Under the pieces are notes generated by a model. That model saw only the letters and a list, made by a program, of their open reading frames with translations, had not been told where the DNA came from and ran no database searches. DNA of 64,000 nt from Rodentibacter abscessus. Its GTDB lineage: Bacteria > Pseudomonadota > Gammaproteobacteria > Enterobacterales > Pasteurellaceae. Positions 19,534 to 27,206 of the stretch are shown one piece after another. Both the position numbers and the translations under genes were made by a program. Within the stretch, counting starts at the first letter, position 1. Every line of letters begins with the position of its first letter. The DNA lies in assembly GCF_047160095.1 (NCBI RefSeq), contig NZ_AP038785.1, forward strand, positions 1,240,001 to 1,304,000, in the 5' to 3' direction.

Positions 19534-19556
19534 TTCTAATAAACGCTATAAGAACA

Positions 19557-19589
19557 AAAAATACCAAGGTTGTTTACCTTGGTATTTTT
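19557..19589. terminator. Bidirectional terminator between transporter and tonB
   Basis: AAAAATACCAAGGT (19557-19570) and ACCTTGGTATTTTT (19576-19589) form a 14-bp perfect stem with a 5-base loop and T-runs in both directions, serving the convergent MFS gene and tonB. Confidence 0.9.
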
Positions 19590-19615
19590 AGAGTTAAAAC
19601 CTGTCGCTTGATTTA

Positions 19616-20380
19616 CTAACGCAAACTAAACCGAATCGGAACAGAAACACTACTTGAAAATCCTTGTGGTTTCGGTCCCACCGGTTTTGCATTTCTAACC
19701 GCTTTCAATGCCGCATTATCAAGACTTTCATCACCTGATGACTTCACAATACTTCCATTACTTAATACACCGTCATTGCTCACATTAAATGAAATATGCA
19801 CGATACCTTGTTTACGCATCATTTTAGCACGTGTCGGATATTCTTTACGGCGTTCAATCTCGCGATACAGTGCTGCTTTATAAGCCGCAATTTCATTGGT
19901 ACTTGAACCGCTACCTACCGTATTTGTATTGGCATTAACAGAAGCCGTTGTTGTCGCTTTTGAATTAACATTGGCGGAAGCATTTACATTACGCTCACCT
20001 ACAGGTAAATTCTTCGATAAAGGCGTTTTTTCAGCCGGTTTTATCTCTTTTTTAGTTTTTTCTTTAGGTGGCTTCGGTTTTTCTTTTGGTTTTTCCGGCT
20101 TTTTGTCCGGCTCTTTTTTCTTCGGTTCCGCTTTCTTTGTCGGATCTGCGACAACTTCTTTCTTTTCCGGCTCCGGTTCTGCTTTTTCCGGTTCCGGAAC
20201 GGGTTCCTCAATGCGCATGCCTTGCAACATTTCCATTGAAATCGCTGTCGCTAATTCCCCGCTATGACTGTTGACGCTATCATCCGATTTATTCCAATTC
20301 CATAGTAAAGTACCGACAATGACACCGTGAACAAGAATAGAAGTAAGCAAACCTAAGAACGAACGTTTAGCTTGTTGCAT
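19616..20380 (-). CDS. tonB: Energy transducer TonB
   Basis: A 254-residue TonB. An uncleaved N-terminal anchor (residues about 10-28) is followed by a long Pro/Glu/Lys-rich span (about 57-115, repeated EPEP and KPEKPKEKPKPPKEK patterns) that bridges the periplasm, a Ser/Asn/Thr linker and the globular C-terminal domain (about 165-254) with RRKEYPTRAKMMRKQG and VSVPIRFSLR. It passes proton-motive energy from ExbB/ExbD to outer-membrane haem, transferrin or siderophore receptors. It is the last gene of exbB-exbD-tonB, 8 bases after exbD. None of the receptors is in this window. Confidence 0.96.
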   Translation of the reverse strand: MQQAKRSFLGLLTSILVHGVIVGTLLWNWNKSDDSVNSHSGELATAISMEMLQGMRIEEPVPEPEKAEPEPEKKEVVADPTKKAEPKKKEPDKKPEKPKEKPKPPKEKTKKEIKPAEKTPLSKNLPVGERNVNASANVNSKATTTASVNANTNTVGSGSSTNEIAAYKAALYREIERRKEYPTRAKMMRKQGIVHISFNVSNDGVLSNGSIVKSSGDESLDNAALKAVRNAKPVGPKPQGFSSSVSVPIRFSLR

Positions 20381-20388
20381 AACTTTCC

Positions 20389-20811
20389 CTACTCGGTTGC
20401 CGATGCTGCTGTCGCAGACTTGGCACTACTGCTTTTATCTTTCATTGAGACGATGGCGACATTTTTAATTTCATTTTTTGCAAGTAAATCAGTGATTGTT
20501 ACGAAATCTTGAAAACTGGCCTGAGCATCAATTTTTAATGTCACTTTTTGTTCTTTATTCCACTGATTAATTTCAGTTTCCAATGCTTCTTGAGAGATCG
20601 GTTTATCATTGAAATAAAGCTCACCTTTTGCATTAACCGTTAATAATTTTGCAAGTTCGTCAGATTTAAAAGCAACCGCCGTACTCGCTTTAGGCACATT
20701 CACCTGAATTTTACCTTGCGAAATAAATGAAGCGGTGATCAACACAATCGCCAGCAATACCAGCATAATGTCAATAAAAGGAATAATGTTGATTTCATCA
20801 AATTTCTTCAC
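20389..20811 (-). CDS. exbD: Biopolymer transport protein ExbD
   Basis: A 140-residue single-span protein. The N-terminus MKKFDEINIIPFIDIMLVLL holds the functionally essential aspartate in the membrane helix (PFIDIMLVLLAI); the rest is a periplasmic domain. With ExbB it forms the inner-membrane proton channel that energises TonB. It starts 2 bases after the exbB stop. The C-terminus is Ser/Ala-rich. Confidence 0.96.
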   Translation of the reverse strand: MKKFDEINIIPFIDIMLVLLAIVLITASFISQGKIQVNVPKASTAVAFKSDELAKLLTVNAKGELYFNDKPISQEALETEINQWNKEQKVTLKIDAQASFQDFVTITDLLAKNEIKNVAIVSMKDKSSSAKSATAASATE

Positions 20812-20813
20812 GA

Positions 20814-21266
20814 TTATTCCTTATCTTTTTGTGAATTTAATACTTTCCATTTCAAACGATTTACTTCAATTTTACGGTTTAAACCGTTGTAGAAAACCAT
20901 TGAAGGAATTGCCACGAGAATACCGAGTGCGGTCGCTTTCAACGCTAAAGAAAGGTGCAACATAATTTCACCGGCATCTACATCGCCGCCACCTTGGCCG
21001 ATTTGATAAAACGTTAATAGAATACCGATTACCGTACCGAGCAACCCTACGTAAGGTGCATTCGCCCCTACTGTGGAAATGATCGTCATATTGCGATTTA
21101 AATCAATATCTAACGCATGAATATTAGAATATCTGCCGACATTAATCTTGGTTAGAAAAATAAAACGCTCAATCACCATCGCGAGCATAATAACACTCAT
21201 CAAAAGTAAAAGTCCGATAATGATGTAATCGCTGTATTGTTGTAAAAATCCGAAAAGTTGAGGCAT
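20814..21266 (-). CDS. exbB: Biopolymer transport protein ExbB
   Basis: A 150-residue member of the MotA/TolQ/ExbB family with three membrane helices (about residues 13-33, 65-90 and 105-128). The conserved ANAPYVGLLGTVIGILLTF stretch lines the channel, and LSLALKATALGILVAIPSMV is the third helix. The short form lacks the N-terminal extension of E. coli ExbB, as in Haemophilus. It is the first gene of the exbB-exbD-tonB operon, with a Fur-like box 40-55 bases upstream. Confidence 0.96.
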   Translation of the reverse strand: MPQLFGFLQQYSDYIIIGLLLLMSVIMLAMVIERFIFLTKINVGRYSNIHALDIDLNRNMTIISTVGANAPYVGLLGTVIGILLTFYQIGQGGGDVDAGEIMLHLSLALKATALGILVAIPSMVFYNGLNRKIEVNRLKWKVLNSQKDKE

Positions 21267-21306
21267 TTTTTTATCCTTATAATTATCCTTAAATCAAAAA
21301 ACCAAT

Positions 21307-21321
21307 TGAGAATTATTTTCA
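21307..21321 (-). promoter_or_regulatory. Fur box upstream of exbB
   Basis: TGAGAATTATTTTCA on the plus strand (TGAAAATAATTCTCA on the minus) matches the 7-1-7 Fur core TGATAATnATTATCA at 12 of 14 positions. It lies about 41 bases before the exbB ATG, where it would block transcription under iron-replete conditions. Confidence 0.6.
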
Positions 21322-21388
21322 ATTGAGAGAAAATTCTAACAAAAGAAAAGGGGGCTGTAAATATGAATTATCAAAACGGAAAGGCCTC

Positions 21389-21424
21389 CAACCGCACATT
21401 AAGAGAAAGTCAAAAGTGCGGTTG
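21389..21424 (-). terminator. bcp terminator-like inverted repeat with uptake signal
   Basis: CAACCGCAC (21389-21397) and GTGCGGTTG (21416-21424) pair over an 18-base loop; AAGTGCGGT is one arm. No strong T-run follows on the minus strand, so efficiency is uncertain. Confidence 0.45.
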
Positions 21425-21438
21425 ATTTGTTAGAAGAA

Positions 21439-21903
21439 TTATAAAGATTGTAAATAATCCAACACGACCTGATGATGTTCACCGGTTTTGAATTTATCGA
21501 AAATATGTTGAATTTTACCTTGTTCATCAATCAGGAAACTAATGCGATGAATGCCATCATAAGTTCTTCCCATAAATTTTTTCTCTCCCCACACGCCAAA
21601 CTGTTCGGCAACTTGGTGATCTTCATCGGAAAGCAAAGTGAAATTGAGTGCTTTTTTCTCTGCAAATTGAGCCAACTTTTTCGGTGAATCGGGACTAATA
21701 CCCAAAATCACCACACCTAAATTTTCTAATTCCGTTTTGGTATCACGAAGTCCGCAAGCCTGAGTCGTACAACCCGGCGTAAGCGCCTTAGGATAAAAGT
21801 AAACAAGCACTTTCTTTCCTTTAAAATCAGAAAGTGAAACCGAATGATTATTTTGATCGGATAATGTAAATTGCGGAGCGTCCCCAACTTGTAATGTTTT
21901 CAT
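21439..21903 (-). CDS. bcp: Thioredoxin-dependent thiol peroxidase (peroxiredoxin Bcp)
   Basis: A 154-residue peroxiredoxin of the BCP/PrxQ group. TPGCTTQACGLRD near residue 44 contains the peroxidatic cysteine and, five residues on, the resolving cysteine typical of the atypical two-Cys form. It reduces hydrogen and alkyl peroxides with thioredoxin in the cytoplasm. The ATG at 21903 has GAGGAA upstream; a 15-codon upstream extension lacks support. It diverges from dapA over 106 bases. Confidence 0.95.
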   Translation of the reverse strand: MKTLQVGDAPQFTLSDQNNHSVSLSDFKGKKVLVYFYPKALTPGCTTQACGLRDTKTELENLGVVILGISPDSPKKLAQFAEKKALNFTLLSDEDHQVAEQFGVWGEKKFMGRTYDGIHRISFLIDEQGKIQHIFDKFKTGEHHQVVLDYLQSL

Positions 21904-22009
21904 AGAAAATTCCTCAAAATGAAAAAATGATTTGCAAATTTTAGTCATTTTAGCGATCCTAGCCAGCAGTTTTCAAATATTTGATCATACTTTAACGAAC
22001 GGAGGTTCT

Positions 22010-22906
22010 ATGTCTACGCAAAACCCTTTATTTTTCGGCAGCATTGTTGCTTTAGTTAGCCCGATGGATAACCACGGTAGCATTGATTTTAACACCTTGG
22101 AAAAACTCGTTGAATTTCATATCGACGCCGGTACTGATGCCATTGTTTCGGTGGGAACAACAGGTGAATCCGCAACATTAAGCATTGAAGAAAATGTGAA
22201 GGTAATTGAAAAGACCGTAGAACTGGCAAAAGGCCGCATTCCTATTATTGCCGGTACAGGAGCGAACGCTACCAGTGAAGCGATTGTGATGACCAAATTA
22301 TTACGCGATAGTGGTGTTGCAGGCTGCCTTTCCGTTGTACCTTATTACAATAAGCCGACTCAAGAAGGCATGTATCAGCATTTTAAAGCCATCGCAGAAT
22401 GTACCGATTTGCCACAAATTCTTTATAACGTACCGGGGCGTACCGGCAGTGATATGAAACCGGAAACCGTGGCTCGTTTAGCCCAAATTAGCAATATTGT
22501 GGGTATTAAAGAGGCAACCGGAGATGTAAGCCGAGTCACCGCAATTAAGCAATTAGCCGGTGAAGATTTCATTGTATTAAGCGGCGATGATGCAACCGGT
22601 TTGGAAGCGATGAAATTAGGTGCGGAAGGGGTTATCTCTGTAACTAATAACTTAGCGGCAAAAGATATGGCGGAAATGTGCCGTCTAGCACGCACTGGCG
22701 ATTTTAGCAAAGCGGAAGAAATTAATGCACGTTTAATGGCATTGCATCAAAATTTATTTGTAGAATCTAACCCGATTCCGGTGAAATGGGCGGCTTATCG
22801 TTTAGGTTTGATTAAATCACCCTTCCTTCGTTTACCATTAACCGAACTCAGCGAAACCGCAAAATCAAAAGTAGAAACTGCATTAAAAACGGCAGGTTTA
22901 ATTTAA
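22010..22906 (+). CDS. dapA: 4-hydroxy-tetrahydrodipicolinate synthase
   Basis: A 298-residue class I aldolase joining pyruvate and aspartate semialdehyde for lysine and peptidoglycan diaminopimelate. Motifs: VGTTGESATLS near residue 43, PYYNKPTQEGMYQHF with the catalytic tyrosine, YNVPGRTGSDM, and GIKEATGD with the Schiff-base lysine near residue 162. The start is the ATG at 22010, directly after GGAGG; a longer upstream frame overlaps the promoter region. Gene order bcp-dapA-bamC follows H. influenzae. Confidence 0.97.
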   Translation: MSTQNPLFFGSIVALVSPMDNHGSIDFNTLEKLVEFHIDAGTDAIVSVGTTGESATLSIEENVKVIEKTVELAKGRIPIIAGTGANATSEAIVMTKLLRDSGVAGCLSVVPYYNKPTQEGMYQHFKAIAECTDLPQILYNVPGRTGSDMKPETVARLAQISNIVGIKEATGDVSRVTAIKQLAGEDFIVLSGDDATGLEAMKLGAEGVISVTNNLAAKDMAEMCRLARTGDFSKAEEINARLMALHQNLFVESNPIPVKWAAYRLGLIKSPFLRLPLTELSETAKSKVETALKTAGLI

Positions 22907-22913
22907 TAAGTCT

Positions 22914-22940
22914 CGGGGCTGATTTTCAGTCCCAAACTTT
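22914..22940 (+). terminator. dapA terminator
   Basis: GGGGCTG and CAGTCCC form a 7-bp stem (one G-T pair) around ATTTT, followed by AAACTTTTTT, eight bases past the dapA stop. Confidence 0.6.
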
Positions 22941-23002
22941 TTTATCATTTGACGGTCGAAGTGCGGTCACTTTTTCTTTTGTTTATTTTTAAGGATTCAG
23001 TA

Positions 23003-24007
23003 ATGAAAAAATTTCTCTTAGGATTAGCAGTGATCAGTCTATTATCGGCTTGTTCCACCGATCCTGAAAAATTGCAAAGTGCAAATGATACCTATCAAAA
23101 ATCAGACTCACCCATTCCAAACTTTTCGCCATTAGCAAGCGGAGGGGTAAATCTACCAAAACAAGATGCCACCTACGAACTGCCTAATCTCACCATCAAA
23201 AAAGGGGAAACCCTGGACATTCGCCCGCCATCAACACCTTTGGCTATCATCAAAAACTCATTAACTCAATTTGATGGAGAGCGTGCATTAATTGTATATC
23301 CTGAAGAAAAGGCTTCACTGTATAACTTACAACAGATCCAACGCTTATTGAAAGAAGAGGGAATTAATTCTACTATCAACGGAGCGATACTCACCACCGA
23401 TTGGCATAATTCCGATCGTGCGGATGACAAAGCCAACACTGAAATTCGTTATCAAGTAGAGCAAGTTTCCGCCCGTGATGCGAGTGCCCTCACGGTTTCT
23501 ATCCTTCAAATGCGCCGTGATGGTATTATTTTCACACCAAGCGTAATGGAAAAGCAGCGTTACACTGCCGATCGCTTGAATCGTTTTGTTGCAACGCTCA
23601 CCCATAGTTATAACAAACAGCAACAAGATTTAAGCAATACCACTATCGGGGCTTTCCAATCTGATTTAATCACAGACATAAACGGAAGAACGGCATTGGG
23701 AATGGATGCAACCTTTGTTCAAGCGTGGGAAAAATTAGGTTCTGTACTGCCAAAAATCGGGTTTTATACTAAATCTGAAACGGCAGGACGCGGACAACGA
23801 GAATTAAAATATTCGCCATTAAATAAAGAGGACTGGCTACCTTTAGGTGTAAATGCACCCGATCTTGAAAAAGGCACTTACTTTATGCAGCTCTCTGCAA
23901 TGGGTGAACGAAGTGCGGTTGTTATTACCGATGAAAACGGTAAAGCATTAAGCGATGAAACGGCAAAATCGGTTTATCGTGCGTTAAGTACTTTACTCTT
24001 GAAATAA
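23003..24007 (+). CDS. bamC: Outer membrane assembly lipoprotein BamC
   Basis: A 334-residue lipoprotein. The signal peptide ends in the lipobox LLSAC with cysteine at about residue 18. A flexible Pro-rich stretch (DSPIPNFSPLASGGVNLPKQ, then PNLTIKKGETLDIRPP) corresponds to the segment that binds BamD; two helix-grip domains follow. It is an accessory part of the BAM machine that inserts beta-barrel proteins, including adhesins like the one at 55-64 kb. The ATG at 23003 follows AAGGA. An uptake signal lies upstream near 22960 and another inside near 23912. Confidence 0.93.
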   Translation: MKKFLLGLAVISLLSACSTDPEKLQSANDTYQKSDSPIPNFSPLASGGVNLPKQDATYELPNLTIKKGETLDIRPPSTPLAIIKNSLTQFDGERALIVYPEEKASLYNLQQIQRLLKEEGINSTINGAILTTDWHNSDRADDKANTEIRYQVEQVSARDASALTVSILQMRRDGIIFTPSVMEKQRYTADRLNRFVATLTHSYNKQQQDLSNTTIGAFQSDLITDINGRTALGMDATFVQAWEKLGSVLPKIGFYTKSETAGRGQRELKYSPLNKEDWLPLGVNAPDLEKGTYFMQLSAMGERSAVVITDENGKALSDETAKSVYRALSTLLLK

Positions 24008-24015
24008 AAAAACAA

Positions 24016-24057
24016 AAAAGAGCGGTTGGTTTTTATGGTGAATTTCAACCGCTTTTT
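24016..24057. terminator. bamC terminator
   Basis: AAAAAGAGCGGTTG and CAACCGCTTTTTAC form a long stem over a 17-base loop, with T-run on the plus strand and A-run mirrored for the convergent gene at 24075. Confidence 0.75.
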
Positions 24058-24074
24058 ACTTTCCGAGTATAAAA

Positions 24075-24371
24075 CTATTCCGCTTTCACACCTAAATTAC
24101 CGATTTTCACCCCCAGCATACCAAGGGAAACCGAATCTAAATAATCGCCAAGAAATTTGAATAATTCATTTAATTCGGTAAATGAACGCTGCACTTTAAT
24201 TTGCTCTTCGACTCTGCGCACAAATTCATAACGAATACCCTTTTCTTCAAAGTGCGCGGTGAGCGTTACATAAACCGTTTCAAAAAAATGACTGCGTGCG
24301 CCTTCTTCACCCGGATCACTAATACGCACATTCCACGTCGTGTTAAATAATGTTTCTGTTTTATTTGACAT
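24075..24371 (-). CDS. Uncharacterised 98-residue protein
   Basis: I do not recognise this gene. It encodes a soluble, acidic-neutral protein without signal peptide or membrane helix. Aromatic/charged segments (TLFNTTWNVRISDPGEEG, SHFFETVYVTLTAHFEEKG, RYEFVRRVEEQIKVQRSF) alternate as beta strands and a helix might, and the tail is Gly/Leu/Val-rich. GAGGTAACTAT before the ATG is a good ribosome site, and the flanking terminators suggest it is a single-gene unit. Composition and codon use match the neighbours, so it looks like a resident gene. It sits between bamC and arfA, and the family A/B small element at 24399 lies in its promoter region. Confidence 0.75.
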   Translation of the reverse strand: MSNKTETLFNTTWNVRISDPGEEGARSHFFETVYVTLTAHFEEKGIRYEFVRRVEEQIKVQRSFTELNELFKFLGDYLDSVSLGMLGVKIGNLGVKAE

Positions 24372-24398
24372 ATAGTTACCTCATATTGCTATTTTTCA

Positions 24399-24504
24399 TA
24401 ATAAATTAAGTTTTAAAATATCAACGATCATTGCTACGCCTCGCAGTGCTAGTTGTACTGTCTTCAGCTTGAGGATTTGTATCTATTTTAATTTAATTCA
24501 CTAC
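24399..24504. repeat. Correia-like small inverted-repeat element (family B), copy 1
   Basis: On the minus strand it opens TAGTGAATTAAATTAAAAT, passes through ATACAAA...CAAGCTGAAGACAGTACAA and closes ATTTTAAAACTTAATTTATTA, a diverged inverted copy of the opening. The internal sequence matches the copy at 26304 (ATACAAA...CAAGCCGAAGGCTGTACAA). Neisseria Correia-type elements share the motif CGAAG..TGTAC around a similar end. The element supplies the arfA stop codon. Confidence 0.65.
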
Positions 24505-24750
24505 ATTTAAGAAAAACCCGATTATAAAATTTCTGAAATCAAAAAATTTATAATCGGGCTTTTCAAAAAATTTCCCAACGTGTTTTGCTTTTCGCTGGTA
24601 GCTTCCTTTCCCTTTGCGTTTTTTCTCAATACGCTGACGGAATAATCTATCCCGTAATAACGCCATAATCGCATTATCTTTCACCACGCCGCGGGTGTGT
24701 TGATAAACGGTTTGATTTTCAACCGCACTTTTCTGTTTTTTTGCCATCAA
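24493..24750 (-). CDS. arfA: Alternative ribosome-rescue factor A
   Basis: An 85-codon frame with the ArfA core YQHTRGVVKDNAIMALLRD, LFRQRIEKKRKGKGSY and QRKAKHVGKFF. ArfA recruits RF2 to ribosomes stalled on non-stop mRNA as a backup to tmRNA. As in E. coli, the 3' part of the frame encodes a hydrophobic tail (FRNFIIGFFLNVVN) and contains a full terminator hairpin (24512-24558), so most mRNA should end before the stop codon and yield a tail-less active protein only when tmRNA fails. Here the nominal stop (24493-24495) lies inside a small repeat element. Two ATG codons begin the frame; an inverted uptake signal lies within near 24722. Confidence 0.92.
   Translation of the reverse strand: MMAKKQKSAVENQTVYQHTRGVVKDNAIMALLRDRLFRQRIEKKRKGKGSYQRKAKHVGKFFEKPDYKFFDFRNFIIGFFLNVVN
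24512..24558 (-). terminator. Intrinsic terminator inside the arfA coding region
   Basis: On the minus strand CCCGATTATAAA (24558-24547) and TTTATAATCGGG (24528-24517) form a perfect 12-bp stem with an 18-base loop, followed by TTTTTC. The whole structure is upstream of the arfA stop, so terminated (or RNase III-cut) mRNA is non-stop. Confidence 0.88.
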
Positions 24751-24767
24751 TTTTTCCTTAAACTTAA

Positions 24768-24793
24768 AAAAGCCGCGAAGTGATTTTCACGGC
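24768..24793 (-). terminator. arsC terminator
   Basis: On the minus strand AGCCGTGAA and TTCGCGGCT pair (one G-T) and run into TTTTTT, between arsC and arfA. Confidence 0.8.
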
Positions 24794-24821
24794 TGTTGTA
24801 TTATACGCATAAACGTTAAAA

Positions 24822-25172
24822 TTACAAAATCGCCAATACGCTTTCCGGCGGTCGTCCGATTTTTGCTTTCTCGCCATTTACTACAATCGGACGTTCCATA
24901 AGTTCGGAATGTTTGCTCATCGCCTGTAATAAATCCGTCTTGGTTAATGCAACATTATCCAAATCCAAGGATTTATACAACTCGTCTTTCACCCGCATCA
25001 TTTGGCGTATATCAATAATCCCTAATTTATCGGCAATCTGTTGCAATTCTGCAACCGAATATTGTTTTTGTAAATAAAGCTCAATGATCGGCTGAATACC
25101 TTGCGATTCAAGCAATGCCAGGGTTTCTCGGCTTTTTGAACAGTGTGGGTTGTGATAAATAATAATCGACAT
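24822..25172 (-). CDS. arsC: ArsC-family glutaredoxin-dependent arsenate reductase-like protein
   Basis: A 116-residue thioredoxin-fold protein. IIYHNPHCSKSRETLALL carries the catalytic cysteine at residue 11, and RPIVVNGEKAKIGRPPESVL near the end contains the conserved arginine and the ArsC signature. ArsC enzymes reduce arsenate to arsenite using glutathione/glutaredoxin. No arsB or arsR is nearby, so it may be a housekeeping relative whose true substrate is unknown. GGAGAG precedes the ATG. It is divergent from perM. Confidence 0.9.
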   Translation of the reverse strand: MSIIIYHNPHCSKSRETLALLESQGIQPIIELYLQKQYSVAELQQIADKLGIIDIRQMMRVKDELYKSLDLDNVALTKTDLLQAMSKHSELMERPIVVNGEKAKIGRPPESVLAIL

Positions 25173-25250
25173 AGAATTTCTCTCCGGTTGGCTATAACAG
25201 AGGGGAATTTTAACTTATAATGACGCAAAATACTTGATTGGATGCTCATT

Positions 25251-26300
25251 ATGTTAGACATGTTAAAAAATTGGTATGCCCGCCGTTTGGGTGATCCACA
25301 AGCAATGGGATTACTGGCAATTTTACTTTTTGGTTTTATTGCGATTTATTTTTTCGGCGATTTAATTGCGCCGTTACTTATTGCCATCGTGTTGGCATAT
25401 TTGTTAGAAATGCCCATTCGTTTTCTCACCAATAACCTAAAATTTCCACGAGTGTTGGCAACCATCATCATTTTCGGCGGATTTATTGGCGTCGCAATCG
25501 TGTTCTTTCTTGTGCTTGTGCCAATGTTATGGAACCAAACCGTCTCATTATTAAGCGATTTACCCGCTATGTTTAATAAACTCAATGAATGGCTGCTCGC
25601 TTTGCCTGAACATTATCCTGAATTAATCGACTATTCGATGGTAGATGCTATCTTCAATTCTGTACGTGAAAAAATCCTTGGCTTTGGCGAATCGGCGGTG
25701 AAACTTTCTCTCGCTTCAATTATGAATTTGGTATCACTGGGCATTTACGCCTTTCTGGTGCCTTTAATGATGTTTTTTATGCTAAAAGACAAAAGTGAAC
25801 TTTTACAAGGCGTAAGCCGATTTTTACCTCGCAATCGCCATTTAGCCTTCAAAGTTTGGACGGAAATGCAGCAACAAATTGCGAATTATATTCACGGTAA
25901 ATTGTTGGAAATTCTGATCGTAACGCTGGTGACTTACATCATTTTCTTAATTTTCGGTTTGAATTATCCGCTACTATTGGCATTCGCTGTGGGGCTTTCC
26001 GTATTAGTGCCTTATATCGGTGCGGTATTAGTTACGATTCCCGTGGCACTCGTCGCACTTTTCCAATTTGGTATCAGCCCGACATTTTGGTATATCATTA
26101 TCGCTTTTGCAGTGAGCCAACTATTAGACGGAAACTTACTCGTGCCTTATTTATTCTCCGAAGCGGTAAATTTACATCCGTTAATCATCATCGTTTCCGT
26201 ACTTATTTTCGGTGGTTTGTGGGGATTCTGGGGGGTATTTTTTGCCATTCCACTCGCCACGTTAGTGAAAGCCGTGGTAAATGCGTTACCGGAAGATTAA
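25251..26300 (+). CDS. perM: PerM / AI-2E-family transporter
   Basis: A 349-residue membrane protein with about eight helices, paired at the N-terminus (LLAILLFGFIAIYFF, LIAPLLIAIVLAYLLEMP), separated by a soluble loop (about residues 110-150), and clustered in the C-terminal half (VLVPYIGAVLVTIPVALVALF, DGNLLVPYLFSEAVNLHPL). The latter block is the family hallmark. Members export small molecules, including AI-2 in some cases; E. coli PerM has no settled function. The start MLDMLKNWYARR aligns with E. coli PerM, so the ATG at 25251 is preferred to that at 25242. A small repeat element begins just after the stop. Confidence 0.9.
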   Translation: MLDMLKNWYARRLGDPQAMGLLAILLFGFIAIYFFGDLIAPLLIAIVLAYLLEMPIRFLTNNLKFPRVLATIIIFGGFIGVAIVFFLVLVPMLWNQTVSLLSDLPAMFNKLNEWLLALPEHYPELIDYSMVDAIFNSVREKILGFGESAVKLSLASIMNLVSLGIYAFLVPLMMFFMLKDKSELLQGVSRFLPRNRHLAFKVWTEMQQQIANYIHGKLLEILIVTLVTYIIFLIFGLNYPLLLAFAVGLSVLVPYIGAVLVTIPVALVALFQFGISPTFWYIIIAFAVSQLLDGNLLVPYLFSEAVNLHPLIIIVSVLIFGGLWGFWGVFFAIPLATLVKAVVNALPED

Positions 26301-26303
26301 ATG

Positions 26304-26405
26304 TAGTGAATTAAATTAAAATATATACAAAGCTACAAGCCGAAGGCTGTACAAATAGTACGGTGAGACTGAGACGCGCCCCAGTACAGTAGAGATTTTT
26401 ACTAT
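26304..26405. repeat. Correia-like small inverted-repeat element (family B), copy 2
   Basis: Opens TAGTGAATTAAATTAAAATA directly after the perM stop, then ATACAAAGCTACAAGCCGAAG and TGTACAAATAGTACGG, a motif found in Neisseria Correia-type elements. The far end (AGAGATTTTTACTATAA) keeps only part of the inverted terminus. Confidence 0.65.
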
Positions 26406-26419
26406 AAAAGTAAGGCGGA

Positions 26420-27145
26420 TTATCCCGCCTTTTCTTTCTCTATATCCAATACTTCAACCACATCCGGCGTTTCCGGTTTAATACGCCATTTCACATTAAA
26501 TTCATACAAACTCATACCGTAAATTCTCTCACTTGGCTTGCCTTGTTGATAAGCCGGACGAGGATCTTGCTCAATCACTTCACAAATAAAACGCGCTAAG
26601 TGCGGTCGTTTTTCTTCAAGTTTTTTAACCGCACTTTGCGCCCGTTCGGTAAATTCTATCTTCAGTTTCGCCTGCGGTTTTTCTTGTGCAAAGCCGGAAC
26701 GCGCATTAGGCTCACTATCGGCGTAAGCGATATAGGGCTTAATGTCAAAAATCGGCGTACCATCCACCAAATCCACCGCACCAAGATGCAAAAACACTTT
26801 CCCCTGAATACATTCTACTTTGCGCAATTCAACTTTGGATAATCCCAACGGATTAGGGCGATGCGTTGCGCGAGAGGCAAAGACACCGACCCGTCGATTA
26901 CCGCCTAAACGGGGAGGACGTACCGTTGGCTGCCATTTTCCCCGCTGAATTTGATCAAACTGAAAAATCAGCCAGAGATGGCTAAATTGTTCCAACCCTT
27001 TCACTGTTTCCGGTGAATTATAAGGTGGAAGTAACTCCACAATCCCAACGCCGTCTTGAACCAAATCCGGTTGACGCGGTACAGAAAATTTTTCTTTATA
27101 AGGTGTGTGGATAATTGCAATAGGCGTTAACGTTAAATCATTCAT
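26420..27145 (-). CDS. trmO: tRNA (t6A37) N6-methyltransferase TrmO
   Basis: A 241-residue protein of the TsaA/TrmO family, which uses SAM to methylate N6-threonylcarbamoyladenosine 37 of threonine tRNAs. The N-terminal barrel carries IAIIHTPYKEKFSVPRQP, LEQFSHLWLIFQFDQ, RPPRLGGNRRVGVFASRATH and RPNPLGLSKVEL; the C-terminal domain has IEQDPRPAYQQ and MSLYEFNVKW. Length matches E. coli (235). No strong ribosome site is visible. Divergent from menA. Two oppositely oriented uptake signals lie inside near 26598 and 26630. Confidence 0.94.
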   Translation of the reverse strand: MNDLTLTPIAIIHTPYKEKFSVPRQPDLVQDGVGIVELLPPYNSPETVKGLEQFSHLWLIFQFDQIQRGKWQPTVRPPRLGGNRRVGVFASRATHRPNPLGLSKVELRKVECIQGKVFLHLGAVDLVDGTPIFDIKPYIAYADSEPNARSGFAQEKPQAKLKIEFTERAQSAVKKLEEKRPHLARFICEVIEQDPRPAYQQGKPSERIYGMSLYEFNVKWRIKPETPDVVEVLDIEKEKAG

Positions 27146-27206
27146 AAGTGCATTATTTCAGTGTAGAATACGCGGCTTATTGTAATTAAAAGTGCGGTCA
27201 AAAAAA

